DNA of 12,966 nucleotides from JBGPFS01 sp041483455 (GTDB taxonomy: Bacteria; Chloroflexota; Limnocylindria; Limnocylindrales; CSP1-4), in assembly GCA_041483455.1 (NCBI GenBank), contig JBGPFS010000053.1, forward strand, positions 1-12,966, read 5' to 3'. The translations under genes and the position numbers were made by a program. Positions 1-6,091 of this stretch are shown piece by piece. The notes below the pieces were generated by a model. The model was given only the letters and a program-made list of their open reading frames with translations. It searched no databases and was not told where the DNA came from. Each line of letters starts with the position of its first letter. The first letter of the stretch is position 1.

Positions 1-1
1 C

Positions 2-229
2 CCCGGCGTCCCGCTCGTCTACATCGCCAACGGCTACAACTTCCCCGACGCGCTCGCGGGGGCCGCGGCCGCGGGGGGCGCGCCGCTCCTGCTCGTCGCC
101 CAGGGCGTGATCCCGACCGTGACCGCGACCGAGCTCGCCCGGCTCAAGCCCGCCCGGATCGTCGTCCTCGGCGGGACCGGGATGGTCGCCGACGCGCTGC
201 TCGCGGGCCTCCGGGCAGCGGCGTATTGA
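2..229 (+). CDS. C-terminal end of a CWB2 (cell wall binding repeat 2) protein, 5'-truncated by the window edge
   Basis: Reading frame 2 is open from the window edge to TGA at 227-229 and gives 75 residues. It contains the hallmark of the putative cell wall binding repeat 2 family (PF04122): an NGYNFPDALAG block (about residues 10-20), an Ala/Gly stretch, 'APLLLV', then 'ELARLKPARIVVLGGTGMV' and a final 'ADALLAGL' helix. Proteins with such repeats are secreted and bind anionic polymers of the cell wall in Gram-positive bacteria, so this one probably sits on the cell surface. Only the last repeat is visible, and the enzymatic or other partner domain lies upstream. No terminator is evident in the following 104 bases. 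The family call is from recognised motifs; the role is inferred from the family. Confidence 0.85.
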   Translation, partial: PGVPLVYIANGYNFPDALAGAAAAGGAPLLLVAQGVIPTVTATELARLKPARIVVLGGTGMVADALLAGLRAAAY

Positions 230-321
230 CCCGCCAGCTGGTCCGCCCGGCGGTCGATCCGCGTCGTCCTCCGGGCTCGCGTCCAGCGGTCCGGGCCGGT
301 CCGCAGCCCGGCGTCGCCTCC

Positions 322-327
322 TACACT
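322..327 (+). promoter_or_regulatory. -10 element TACACT for a leaderless GT2 transcript
   Basis: TACACT fits the TAnnnT -10 pattern. It ends 6 nt before the GTG at 334, so transcription would begin at or within a base or two of the start codon. No Shine-Dalgarno lies in between and no convincing -35 is visible. This is the only promoter-like signal I see in the 104-base gap from 230 to 333. Confidence 0.55.
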
Positions 328-333
328 GGCGCG

Positions 334-1116
334 GTGAGTGCACCCTCCGATCCGACGGTGGGCCAGCCGGCCGTCGGGACCGGGACGTGGATCGTCCTGC
401 CCACCTACGACGAGGCGGAGAACCTGCCGGGCATCGCCGGGGCGATCCTGGCGGCCCTCCCTGGCGCCACGCTCCTCGTCGTCGACGACGCCTCGCCCGA
501 TGGGACCGGCGAGCTCGCCGATGGCCTCGCGACGACCGACCCGAGGGTCCGGGTCCGGCACCGCACCGCCAAGCAGGGGCTCGGGCGGGCTTACCTCGAT
601 GGGTTCGGGATCGCGATCCGGGAGGGCGCGACCGTCGTGGTCCAGATGGACGCCGACTGGTCGCACGACCCGGCGGTCCTGCCCGACCTGATCCGACCGA
701 TCGTCGACGGCGCAGCCGACCTGGTCATCGGCTCGCGCTATGCGACCGGCGGCGGCGTGCGCGACTGGGGTCTCGCCCGGCGGGCCATCTCGCGCGGCGG
801 AAGCCTGTTCGCGCGGGTCGTCCTGGGGCTCCGACCGAACGACCTGACCGGCGGCTTCAAGGCCTGGCGGGCCCCCAGCCTGGCGACGATCCCGTTCACC
901 GGCGTGCACGCCGGCGGCTACGTCTTCCAGATCGAGATGACGTTCCGGGCGAGCCGGCTCGGGGCGCGGATCCGGGAGGTCCCGATCGTCTTCCGCGACC
1001 GCCGCGTCGGGCGGTCGAAGATGAGCCGGCGGATCATCGTCGAGGCGCTGATCGTCGTCCTCCAGCTCCGTTGGGAGGAGTTCCGCGACCGCGCCCGGCG
1101 ACCGCCGTCCGCCTGA
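334..1116 (+). CDS. GT2 glycosyltransferase, polyprenyl-phosphate mannose synthase (DPM1/Ppm1-like)
   Basis: This 260-residue soluble GT-A glycosyltransferase is predicted to transfer a hexose, most likely mannose from GDP-mannose, to polyprenyl phosphate on the cytoplasmic face of the membrane. Motifs in order: 'VLPTYDEAENL' at 21-31, 'VVDDASPDGT' at 49-58, the metal-binding 'MDADWSHDP' at 105-113, 'GSRYATGGG' from 133, and 'DLTGGFKAWR' and 'GGYVFQIEM' in the acceptor half. It lacks the C-terminal membrane helices of longer DPM/GtrB-like proteins and matches the short DPM1 type. The frame is open upstream to a TTG at 226, but I prefer the GTG at 334 because a TACACT -10 lies 6 nt before it and homology begins near residue 18. 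Product lipids normally feed GT39/GT-C mannosyltransferases; none is in the window. The gene is convergent with the DUF3048 gene, leaving 9 bases. Glucose rather than mannose as donor sugar cannot be excluded. Confidence 0.85.
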   Translation: MSAPSDPTVGQPAVGTGTWIVLPTYDEAENLPGIAGAILAALPGATLLVVDDASPDGTGELADGLATTDPRVRVRHRTAKQGLGRAYLDGFGIAIREGATVVVQMDADWSHDPAVLPDLIRPIVDGAADLVIGSRYATGGGVRDWGLARRAISRGGSLFARVVLGLRPNDLTGGFKAWRAPSLATIPFTGVHAGGYVFQIEMTFRASRLGARIREVPIVFRDRRVGRSKMSRRIIVEALIVVLQLRWEEFRDRARRPPSA

Positions 1117-1125
1117 GCCGGTCGC

Positions 1126-2358
1126 CTACCGGGGTCGCCTCCAGGGTGCGATCGTCGAGGGCGCCCGCCCGGCCACGAGCGTGACCGGCGTCCCGGTCGG
1201 CAGGACCTGGACGAAGGTCTGACCGACCGTCAGGGTGATCGGCGCGCCGGCCCGGTCGAGCAGCTCGAGCGGGGCGTCGAGGGCGGTCTTGCGCCAGGTC
1301 GCTGCGACAGTCGACCCGTTCGTCGCGACGTAGGCCGGCCCTGTTCCGATCACCTCGGCTTCGAGCCGGAGCTTCAGGGGATGACCGTCATCGAGCGGGC
1401 CGAACTTCATGAAGATGACCACGACGTTCGTCGGTGCGATCCGGGCCCCGTTCGCGGCGTCGCGTTCGGCGCCCTCCACGCTCACGCTCCGGAGATACGT
1501 GTTCGTGCGTCGGTCGTAGTCGTAACGGATCTGGTTCGCGGGGTAGGCCAGGGCGATCGAGCCACCGACGGGTCGCTCGGCGTCGGCCAGCGCCGGGCCG
1601 AATCCCCAGCCGGGCGCCGGCGGGGCGGCGGCGCCCACCAGGTCGGCCAGCTTCCTGAGGTGGCTCCCGTCCGTGTACAGGTCGTGAGGCCCCGGTCGGG
1701 CCGGGATCCGGTGGAAAAAGGCGCCCCAGCGGAACTCGTCCAGGTCGTACACGAGGCGGCCGTCGCCCTGCGCGGCGAGCGTCTCGAGCGCCTGCGGCGA
1801 GCCGCCCGAATGGGCGTACCCCGCGTGCCACTGGGCGGCCCACGCGATGTAGTAGTACCGGGCGCTCCGGACCGGCCCGAGCGGGCCGGGCTGGCGCTCG
1901 GCGAAGATCGCCATGTAGCGCGGGATCCCACCCTCTGCCGGGGCCTGGAAGACGATCGAGGCGTCCGCCAGCCCGCTCTGCGGTCGGGCCGGGGCGAGGT
2001 CGTCGATCATCACCGCGATCGGGTGCCGGGCAGCCTCCGCCGGCGTCACGAGACGGCCGGTCAGTGGCGCCGGGACGAGGACCGGGCTGGGGATCGGCGT
2101 CGGGGTCGCCACCGGCGTGGGCGTCGGGCTCGGGGCCGGCGCGGGCGATCCGCTCGGACTGGCGAGGTCCGGAGAGGCGCCCGGCGACGGCGCCGTCGTG
2201 GATGCCACCCGCGCCGCGCTGGGCGCGCATGCGACGACGATCGCGCCGACGAGCAGGCCGGCAGCGAGCACCCGGACCGCGACCGCGACCCACGCGGCAC
2301 GGATCCTGCCCGTCGATGCCCACCGGGGACGCCCGAACGACCGTCTTCGCCTGCTCAT
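1126..2358 (-). CDS. DUF3048 (YerB-like) lipoprotein
   Basis: The product has 410 residues. A basic N-terminus is followed by a hydrophobic segment (about 21-43) that ends in a lipobox-like 'VVAC', with the lipidated cysteine expected at position 44. Residues 45-98 form a Pro/Ser/Thr/Ala-rich stalk with 'PTPTPVATPTPIP' repeats. The DUF3048 domain then starts with 'HPIAVMIDDLAPARPQSGL' (112-130) and 'EGGIPRYMAIF', followed by 'GPVRSARYYYIAWA', 'HSGGSPQAL' and a C-terminal DUF3048_C-like half ('TNVVVIFMKF', 'TWRKTALDAPLELLD', 'GQTFVQVLP'). The family includes Bacillus YerB; it is extracytoplasmic and its biochemical role is not established. The ATG at 2358 is chosen because it starts the signal sequence and a TATCCT -10 lies 7 nt upstream. 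The frame stays open further upstream, but that part is antisense to the 2462-3103 gene. It is divergent from that gene and could be co-regulated with it. Confidence 0.9.
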   Translation of the reverse strand: MSRRRRSFGRPRWASTGRIRAAWVAVAVRVLAAGLLVGAIVVACAPSAARVASTTAPSPGASPDLASPSGSPAPAPSPTPTPVATPTPIPSPVLVPAPLTGRLVTPAEAARHPIAVMIDDLAPARPQSGLADASIVFQAPAEGGIPRYMAIFAERQPGPLGPVRSARYYYIAWAAQWHAGYAHSGGSPQALETLAAQGDGRLVYDLDEFRWGAFFHRIPARPGPHDLYTDGSHLRKLADLVGAAAPPAPGWGFGPALADAERPVGGSIALAYPANQIRYDYDRRTNTYLRSVSVEGAERDAANGARIAPTNVVVIFMKFGPLDDGHPLKLRLEAEVIGTGPAYVATNGSTVAATWRKTALDAPLELLDRAGAPITLTVGQTFVQVLPTGTPVTLVAGRAPSTIAPWRRPR

Positions 2359-2365
2359 CCGGCGC

Positions 2366-2371
2366 AGGATA
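2366..2371 (-). promoter_or_regulatory. -10 element TATCCT for the DUF3048 gene
   Basis: Read on the minus strand, TATCCT ends 7 nt before the ATG at 2358 with no Shine-Dalgarno between, which is the spacing of a leaderless promoter. The -35 region is not recognisable. It lies about 48 bases from the divergent -10 candidate at 2419. Confidence 0.55.
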
Positions 2372-2418
2372 GCCGCCGCGCGGCGACTTCGTCGTCGGCG
2401 TCCGGCGGCGCGACGGAG

Positions 2419-2424
2419 TAGGCT
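2419..2424 (+). promoter_or_regulatory. -10 element TAGGCT for the 15-residue-repeat protein
   Basis: TAGGCT fits TAnnnT. A start site about 7 nt downstream would give a short leader of roughly 30 nt that carries the GGAAGG ribosome binding site at 2450. No clear -35 is visible. The identical hexamer precedes the ABC permease gene (12941-12946, minus strand). Confidence 0.4.
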
Positions 2425-2449
2425 CGACCGGGACGTCCCGATCGAGACT

Positions 2450-2455
2450 GGAAGG
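2450..2455 (+). promoter_or_regulatory. Ribosome binding site GGAAGG
   Basis: GGAAGG sits 6 nt before the ATG at 2462. This fixes the start of the repeat protein within a frame that is open much further upstream. Confidence 0.6.
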
Positions 2456-2461
2456 CAGACC

Positions 2462-3103
2462 ATGATCGACGAACCGGCCGCTTCGTCGGCCCCGCTCGAG
2501 ACCGCTACCGTGGGATCGGACGCGGTCCCCGTCACACCGCCCGGCGTGCCCGTGATGGACCCTCCGGCACGGCCCAGGAAGCCCAGGGCGCGGGCCCCGG
2601 CTCCCTCGACGGCGGACCGCCCGGCGGGGGCGGACTCGCCCGCGGCGATCACGGCCGAGCCCTCGGTCGCGGTCGAGCCGCCCGCTGCCGCGACGCCACC
2701 CTCCCCGCCCCGACCGCCGGACGCGGAGGTCCGGTGGGGCGCGGTCGGGAGCGCCTCCGCCGCCGAGCTCTTCGTCCACCAGGGCGCCGTCGGCGCCGTA
2801 CGGGCGGAGCGCGTCTCCGTCGAGCAGGGAGCGGTCGGGGCCGTGGCGTCCCGGGAGTTCCACCTCACCCAGGGCGTCGCCCGGGCGGTCGTCGCGAACG
2901 ACGTCACCGTGGAGCAGGGCTTCGTCCGGGCGATGCTCGCGAATCGGGTCCGGATGGGCGATCGCTCGGGCGCCTTCATCATCATCGCGAATCGGGTCGA
3001 GGGGAACGTCCGCGCGCTGCTCGACTGGCGGTCGGCGCTCGCCCTCGGGGCCGTCCTCGGGCTCGTCATCGCCTTCGTGCGCCGCCCGTCCGGGCGCGGC
3101 TGA
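2462..3103 (+). CDS. Unrecognised tail-anchored protein with six 15-residue repeats
   Basis: I do not recognise a named family. The 213-residue product has three parts. Residues 1 to about 92 are low-complexity, rich in Pro, Ala, Ser and acidic residues, probably disordered. Residues 93-182 are six back-to-back repeats of exactly 15 residues, for example GAVGAVRAERVSVEQ, GAVGAVASREFHLTQ and GVARAVVANDVTVEQ. Residues 191-206 are a hydrophobic segment (from 'SALALGAVLG') followed by a short basic tail, RRPSGRG. The positive tail and absent signal peptide suggest a tail anchor with the repeats in the cytoplasm, although the opposite topology is not excluded. The alternating small/hydrophobic pattern with a turn-like Q-G at each join suggests a beta-solenoid, perhaps scaffolding in the manner of bactofilins; that is inference only. 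The start is set by GGAAGG 6 nt upstream. It is divergent from the DUF3048 gene and lies directly before the sugar operon. Coding status is well supported; function is unknown. Confidence 0.8.
   Translation: MIDEPAASSAPLETATVGSDAVPVTPPGVPVMDPPARPRKPRARAPAPSTADRPAGADSPAAITAEPSVAVEPPAAATPPSPPRPPDAEVRWGAVGSASAAELFVHQGAVGAVRAERVSVEQGAVGAVASREFHLTQGVARAVVANDVTVEQGFVRAMLANRVRMGDRSGAFIIIANRVEGNVRALLDWRSALALGAVLGLVIAFVRRPSGRG
2738..3007 (+). repeat. Six tandem 45-bp units encoding 15-residue protein repeats
   Basis: Each unit begins with Gly (the last with Arg) and the first four end with Gln. Units in order: GAVGSASAAELFVHQ; GAVGAVRAERVSVEQ; GAVGAVASREFHLTQ; GVARAVVANDVTVEQ; GFVRAMLANRVRMGD; RSGAFIIIANRVEGN. 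The approximate consensus is G-[AFV]-V-x-A-V-x-A-x-x-V-x-V-x-Q. Conservation decays toward the C-terminal units, and the DNA copies are diverged, so this is an old protein-level repeat rather than a recent DNA expansion. Confidence 0.85.
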
Positions 3104-3172
3104 ACCGCCTTCGGGCGCGCCGCGAACGGCTGGCCGACCGGTCCGCGAACGGAGGAGCCGTAACGCCTCGGC

Positions 3173-3178
3173 TATACT
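3173..3178 (+). promoter_or_regulatory. -10 element TATACT, probable promoter of the seven-gene operon
   Basis: TATACT is the best -10 match in the 146-base gap between the repeat protein and the acetyltransferase. A start about 7 nt downstream would leave an untranslated leader of roughly 65 nt before the TTG at 3250, unlike the leaderless promoters elsewhere in the window. No -35 consensus is seen at the expected spacing. The rest of the gap (3104-3249) shows no other element beyond a small GCC-TTCG-GGC hairpin just after the stop codon. Confidence 0.5.
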
Positions 3179-3249
3179 CGGCATCCCACGGCCGGCACGC
3201 CGCGACAGGTTCCGTCGCGCCCCAGGCCCGCACGGAGCCGCTGAACCCC

Positions 3250-3924
3250 TTGATCCACCCCACGGCGCGCGTCCATGCCTCCGCGGACCTCGAGGACGAC
3301 GTCGAAGTCGGGGCCGAGACCAGCATCTGGCACCGGGCCCAGGTCCGGACCGGCGCCCGGATCGGCTCCGAGTGCGTCGTCGGGCGCGACGTCTTTCTGG
3401 ACGAGGGCGTGGTGCTCGGTGACCGGGTCAAGATCCAGAACGCCGCGCTCGTCTACCACGGGGTGACCGTCGAGGACGGCGTCTTCATCGGGCCGAACGC
3501 GATCCTCACCAACGATCGCTATCCCCGCGCGATCACCGCCGAGGGCGAGCTGGCCAGGGCGGACGACTGGACGGTCAGCCCGATCCTGCTCCGCCACGGT
3601 TGCTCGATCGGGGCCGGGGCGGTCGTCGTCGCCGGAGCGACCGTGGGCCGGTTCGCGACCGTCGGGGCCGGGGCGGTCGTGACCCGGGACGTCCCCGACC
3701 ACGCGCTCGTGGCGGGCAACCCGGCTCGCCGGATCGGTTGGGTCTGTTCCTGTGGGGCCCGCCTGCTCGACGGCAAGGGCCGGAAGGCGCCCGCCGAGCC
3801 GGCCGCGTACGCCGTCCGCCCCGACCTCGTCTGCCCGGCCTGCGGGCGACGATTCCACTACGCCCCCGACGCCGAGGCGCTCACCGAGCGGCCGGCCGTC
3901 CCGCACCAAGGAGCCTCCGCATGA
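3250..3924 (+). CDS. wbpD: WbpD/WlbB-like N-acetyltransferase (left-handed beta-helix) with a C-terminal zinc-ribbon-like tail
   Basis: This 224-residue hexapeptide-repeat acyltransferase is predicted to use acetyl-CoA to acetylate the 3-amino group of UDP-2-acetamido-3-amino-2,3-dideoxy-glucuronate. The N-terminus 'MIHPTARVHASADLEDDVEV' and the repeats 'IWHRAQVRTGARIG', 'VKIQNAALVYHGVTVEDGVFIGPNAILTNDRYPRA' (split over 61-93), 'CSIGAGAVVVAGATVG' and 'VAGNPARRIGWVC' are typical of the WlbB/WbpD group. Cysteines at 166/168 (CSC) and 195/198 (CPAC) could bind a structural zinc. I chose the TTG at 3250 because homology begins immediately; a GGAG lies 12 nt upstream. CTG at 3241 is possible but too close to it. 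The stop overlaps the next ATG (ATGA), so it is translationally coupled to the aminotransferase that makes its substrate. The family is certain; the exact substrate rests on the neighbouring genes. Confidence 0.88.
   Translation: MIHPTARVHASADLEDDVEVGAETSIWHRAQVRTGARIGSECVVGRDVFLDEGVVLGDRVKIQNAALVYHGVTVEDGVFIGPNAILTNDRYPRAITAEGELARADDWTVSPILLRHGCSIGAGAVVVAGATVGRFATVGAGAVVTRDVPDHALVAGNPARRIGWVCSCGARLLDGKGRKAPAEPAAYAVRPDLVCPACGRRFHYAPDAEALTERPAVPHQGASA
3908..3913 (+). promoter_or_regulatory. Strong Shine-Dalgarno AAGGAG
   Basis: AAGGAG lies 7 nt before the ATG at 3921, inside the end of the acetyltransferase gene. It is the only near-consensus ribosome binding site in the operon and decides the aminotransferase start, although that frame is open from upstream. 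Confidence 0.75.
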
Positions 3925-5039
3925 TCCCGATCGCCCGCCCAGACATCGGTCCGGAGGAGATCGCGGCCGTCACCGATGTGCTGCGCTCCGGGATGATCGC
4001 CCAGGGCAAGCGGGTCGCCGAGTTCGAGGCTCGCTGGGCGGAGTACTGCGGCACGAAGCATGCGATCGCGACGAGCAACGGCACGCTCGCCCTCATGGCG
4101 ATCTTCGCCGGGATCGGTCTCGGCCCGGGCGACGAGGTGATCACGGTCGCCCACACGTTCGCGGCCACCGCCAACGCGATCCTCTCGACCGGCGCAACTC
4201 CGGTCTTCGTCGACATCGAGCCGGACACGTACCTCATCGACGCCGCCCGGATCGAGGCCGCGATCACGCCCCGGACCCGGGCCATCTGCCCGGTCCACCT
4301 GTTCGGGCTGGTCGCCGACATGGACATGATCGCGGCCATCGCCGACCGGCACGGACTGATCGTGGTCGAGGACGCCTGCCAGGCCCACGGGGCCACCTTC
4401 CGGGGCCGCAAGGCGGGGAGCTTCGGCCACGGCGCCTTCAGCCTCTACGCGACGAAGAACATGACGACCGCCGAGGGCGGCCTCGTCACGACGGACGATG
4501 ACGGGCTGGCGGACTGGATCCGGCTCTACCGCAACCAGGGCATGCGGTCGCGCTACGAGTTCGAGATCCTGGGCTTCAACTACCGGATGACCGACCTGAA
4601 CGCCGCGATCGGGCTCGCCCAGCTCGCCAAGCTGGACCGGAACCTGGCCCGCCGGGCGGCCATCGCCGCGGCCTACGATGCCGCGTTCGCGGACCTGGGG
4701 GTGAAGACGCCGGTCGTGCCGGACGGGCGGACCCACGTGTACCACCAGTACACGCTCGACGTCGGGCCGGCCCGCGACGCGATCATCGCCGCGCTGCGCG
4801 AGGCCGGCGTGGGGGCGGACATCTACTACCCGATCCCGGTCCACCGGCAGGCCTACATCATGGAGCGCGGCCTGCATGCGGATCTCCCCGTCACCGATGC
4901 CGCCGCCGCACGGACGATCGCCCTGCCGATGTTCCCGGGGCTGACCGAGGACGAGCGGGCCACGGTCATCCGCGAAGTCCGCGCCGCCGTCCTCCGGTAC
5001 GCGGCAGCGCCGGCCGGAACCGCCGGCAGCATCGCCTGA
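3921..5039 (+). CDS. wbpE: DegT/DnrJ/EryC1 (WbpE-like) PLP-dependent UDP-sugar aminotransferase
   Basis: This 372-residue fold-type I PLP enzyme of the sugar aminotransferase family is predicted to convert UDP-2-acetamido-3-keto-glucuronate to the 3-amino sugar. Motifs: 'MIPIARPDIG' at 1-10, 'SNGTLALMA' at 52-60, 'DEVITVAHTFAATANAI' at 71-87, 'VVEDACQAHGA' at 148-158 (the Asp that contacts PLP), 'FSLYATKNMTTAEGG' with the Schiff-base lysine at 179, 'GFNYRMTDLNAAIGLAQL' in the middle, and 'YYPIPVHRQ' near the C-terminus. All expected catalytic residues are present and the length is normal. It overlaps the preceding stop by ATGA and shares its stop with the next start (TGATG). Family membership is clear; amination at C3 is inferred from the flanking oxidoreductase and acetyltransferase. 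Confidence 0.92.
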   Translation: MIPIARPDIGPEEIAAVTDVLRSGMIAQGKRVAEFEARWAEYCGTKHAIATSNGTLALMAIFAGIGLGPGDEVITVAHTFAATANAILSTGATPVFVDIEPDTYLIDAARIEAAITPRTRAICPVHLFGLVADMDMIAAIADRHGLIVVEDACQAHGATFRGRKAGSFGHGAFSLYATKNMTTAEGGLVTTDDDGLADWIRLYRNQGMRSRYEFEILGFNYRMTDLNAAIGLAQLAKLDRNLARRAAIAAAYDAAFADLGVKTPVVPDGRTHVYHQYTLDVGPARDAIIAALREAGVGADIYYPIPVHRQAYIMERGLHADLPVTDAAAARTIALPMFPGLTEDERATVIREVRAAVLRYAAAPAGTAGSIA

Positions 5040-6091
5040 TGGCGGACACCTGGCGGCCGGTCGGGGCCGGTCGCGAGCTCCGGGTCGGGCTGGCAGGCCT
5101 GGGGTCGATGGGGCGGAACCACCTGCGCGTGCTCGGGACGCGGCCGGGCTGCCGGCTCGTCGCGGTCGCCGACCCGGTCGAAGCGTCTCTCGAGGCCGCT
5201 GTCGCAGCCAGCGGGGCGCGCGGCTTCGCCGAGCCGCTCGAGATGATCGCGGCCCTCGACCTCGACGCGCTCGTCATCGCCGCACCCACGACCGCCCACG
5301 AGACCCTGGCCCTGGCCGCGATCGACCGAGGGGCCGCGGTCCTCGTCGAGAAGCCGCTCGCCGGCACGGTCGAGGAGGGACTCCGGATCCTCGCCGCGGC
5401 GCGCCGCGCCGGCGCCCCGGTCCAGGTCGGCCACGTCGAGCGGTTCAACCCGGCGGTCCTCGAGCTCGGTCGGCTCATCGGGGAGGGCTGGCTGTCGACG
5501 ATCTACGCCATCGTCAGCCGGCGGGCCGGACCGTTCCCGGCCCGCATCCGCGATGTCGGGGTGACGGTCGACCTTGGGACCCACGACGTCGACATCCTGA
5601 GCTGGCTCGCCGGCGAGCGGCCCGCCCGGGTCTACGCCGAGCACGCCCAGCGGATCCACGCCACCCACGAGGACCTCCTCTTCGGCCTGCTCCACTTTCC
5701 CTCCGGAGCGACCGGGATGCTCGACGTCGACTGGCTGACCCCGGCCAAGCGGCGCCAGCTTGCGGTGATCGGCGAGGAGGGGATGTTCGAGCTCGACTAC
5801 CTCACCCAGCGGCTCACCTTCACCCGGGCCGACACGGCCAAGCCGACCCTCATCCGGGGCTACGCGCCCACCTTCGAGGGCGAATCGATCGACCTGCCGG
5901 TCGCCAACGCGGAGCCGCTGGCGGCGGAGCTCGACGCCTTCCTGGGGGTCGTCCGCTCCGGCGGCCGGCCGGTCGTCGACGCCGAGGATGGCCTGTGGGC
6001 CGTGGCGATCGCGACGGGCCTCCTGGAGGCCGCCGCGAACGGCCGGCCGACCGATCTCAGCGACTTCTCCATGAGGCTGCTCCGCACATGA
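5039..6091 (+). CDS. wbpB: Gfo/Idh/MocA oxidoreductase, WbpB-like UDP-GlcNAc(A) 3-dehydrogenase
   Basis: This 350-residue NAD(P)-dependent oxidoreductase is predicted to oxidise the C3 hydroxyl of UDP-N-acetylglucosaminuronate, giving the keto sugar that WbpE aminates. The Rossmann motif GLGSMG is at 20-25 after a strand 'LRVGLA', and 'VADP' follows. 'VLVEKPLAGT' (101-110) carries the EKP lysine, 'VGHVERFNPAV' (130-140) is characteristic of UDP-HexNAc 3-dehydrogenases, and 'DLGTHDVDIL' (178-187) provides the conserved Asp and the catalytic His182. The C-terminal GFO_IDH_MocA_C region continues to 'DLSDFSMRLLRT'. The start ATG uses the last base of the previous stop (TGATG), with no Shine-Dalgarno, so translation probably reinitiates from wbpE. 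In P. aeruginosa, WbpB recycles its NADH by coupling to the WbpE reaction through 2-oxoglutarate; the direct gene adjacency here fits such coupling, but that is inference. Confidence 0.9.
   Translation: MADTWRPVGAGRELRVGLAGLGSMGRNHLRVLGTRPGCRLVAVADPVEASLEAAVAASGARGFAEPLEMIAALDLDALVIAAPTTAHETLALAAIDRGAAVLVEKPLAGTVEEGLRILAAARRAGAPVQVGHVERFNPAVLELGRLIGEGWLSTIYAIVSRRAGPFPARIRDVGVTVDLGTHDVDILSWLAGERPARVYAEHAQRIHATHEDLLFGLLHFPSGATGMLDVDWLTPAKRRQLAVIGEEGMFELDYLTQRLTFTRADTAKPTLIRGYAPTFEGESIDLPVANAEPLAAELDAFLGVVRSGGRPVVDAEDGLWAVAIATGLLEAAANGRPTDLSDFSMRLLRT

Noticed and set aside
226..333. N-terminal extension of the GT2 gene from TTG 226
   Set aside because: It overlaps the preceding stop, shows no homology-like sequence and has no ribosome binding site. 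The GTG at 334 has a well-placed -10 box.
34..909. Minus-strand frame of 291 codons opposite the CWB2 and GT2 genes
   Set aside because: It runs through two real genes and an intergenic promoter, has no domain-like sequence, and is a high-GC shadow frame.
1118..1132. CCGGT-CGCCT-ACCGG hairpin between the convergent GT2 and DUF3048 genes as a bidirectional terminator
   Set aside because: It has a five-bp stem with no T-tract on either strand and overlaps the DUF3048 stop codon. It is well placed but too weak to call.
2738..3007. 45-bp periodicity as a possible CRISPR or DNA satellite
   Set aside because: The units are diverged at DNA level, are in frame within a coding sequence and keep period only as protein. 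There are no conserved repeats with unique spacers.
2359..3069. Upstream extension of the DUF3048 frame, giving a 647-residue protein
   Set aside because: The extension is antisense to the repeat protein and would bury the signal peptide and lipobox in the middle of the protein. The ATG at 2358 has a -10 element 7 nt upstream.
3082..3117. GC-rich inverted repeat (CGCCC-GGGCG) and GCC-TTCG-GGC hairpin at the end of the repeat-protein gene, as a terminator
   Set aside because: Stems are only 4-6 bp, one lies within the coding sequence, and no T-run follows. Such hairpins arise by chance at this GC content.
3241..3249. CTG 3241 as the start of the acetyltransferase
   Set aside because: It lies only 3 nt after the GGAG. 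TTG 3250 gives the MIHPTA start typical of the family. The remaining doubt is about three residues.
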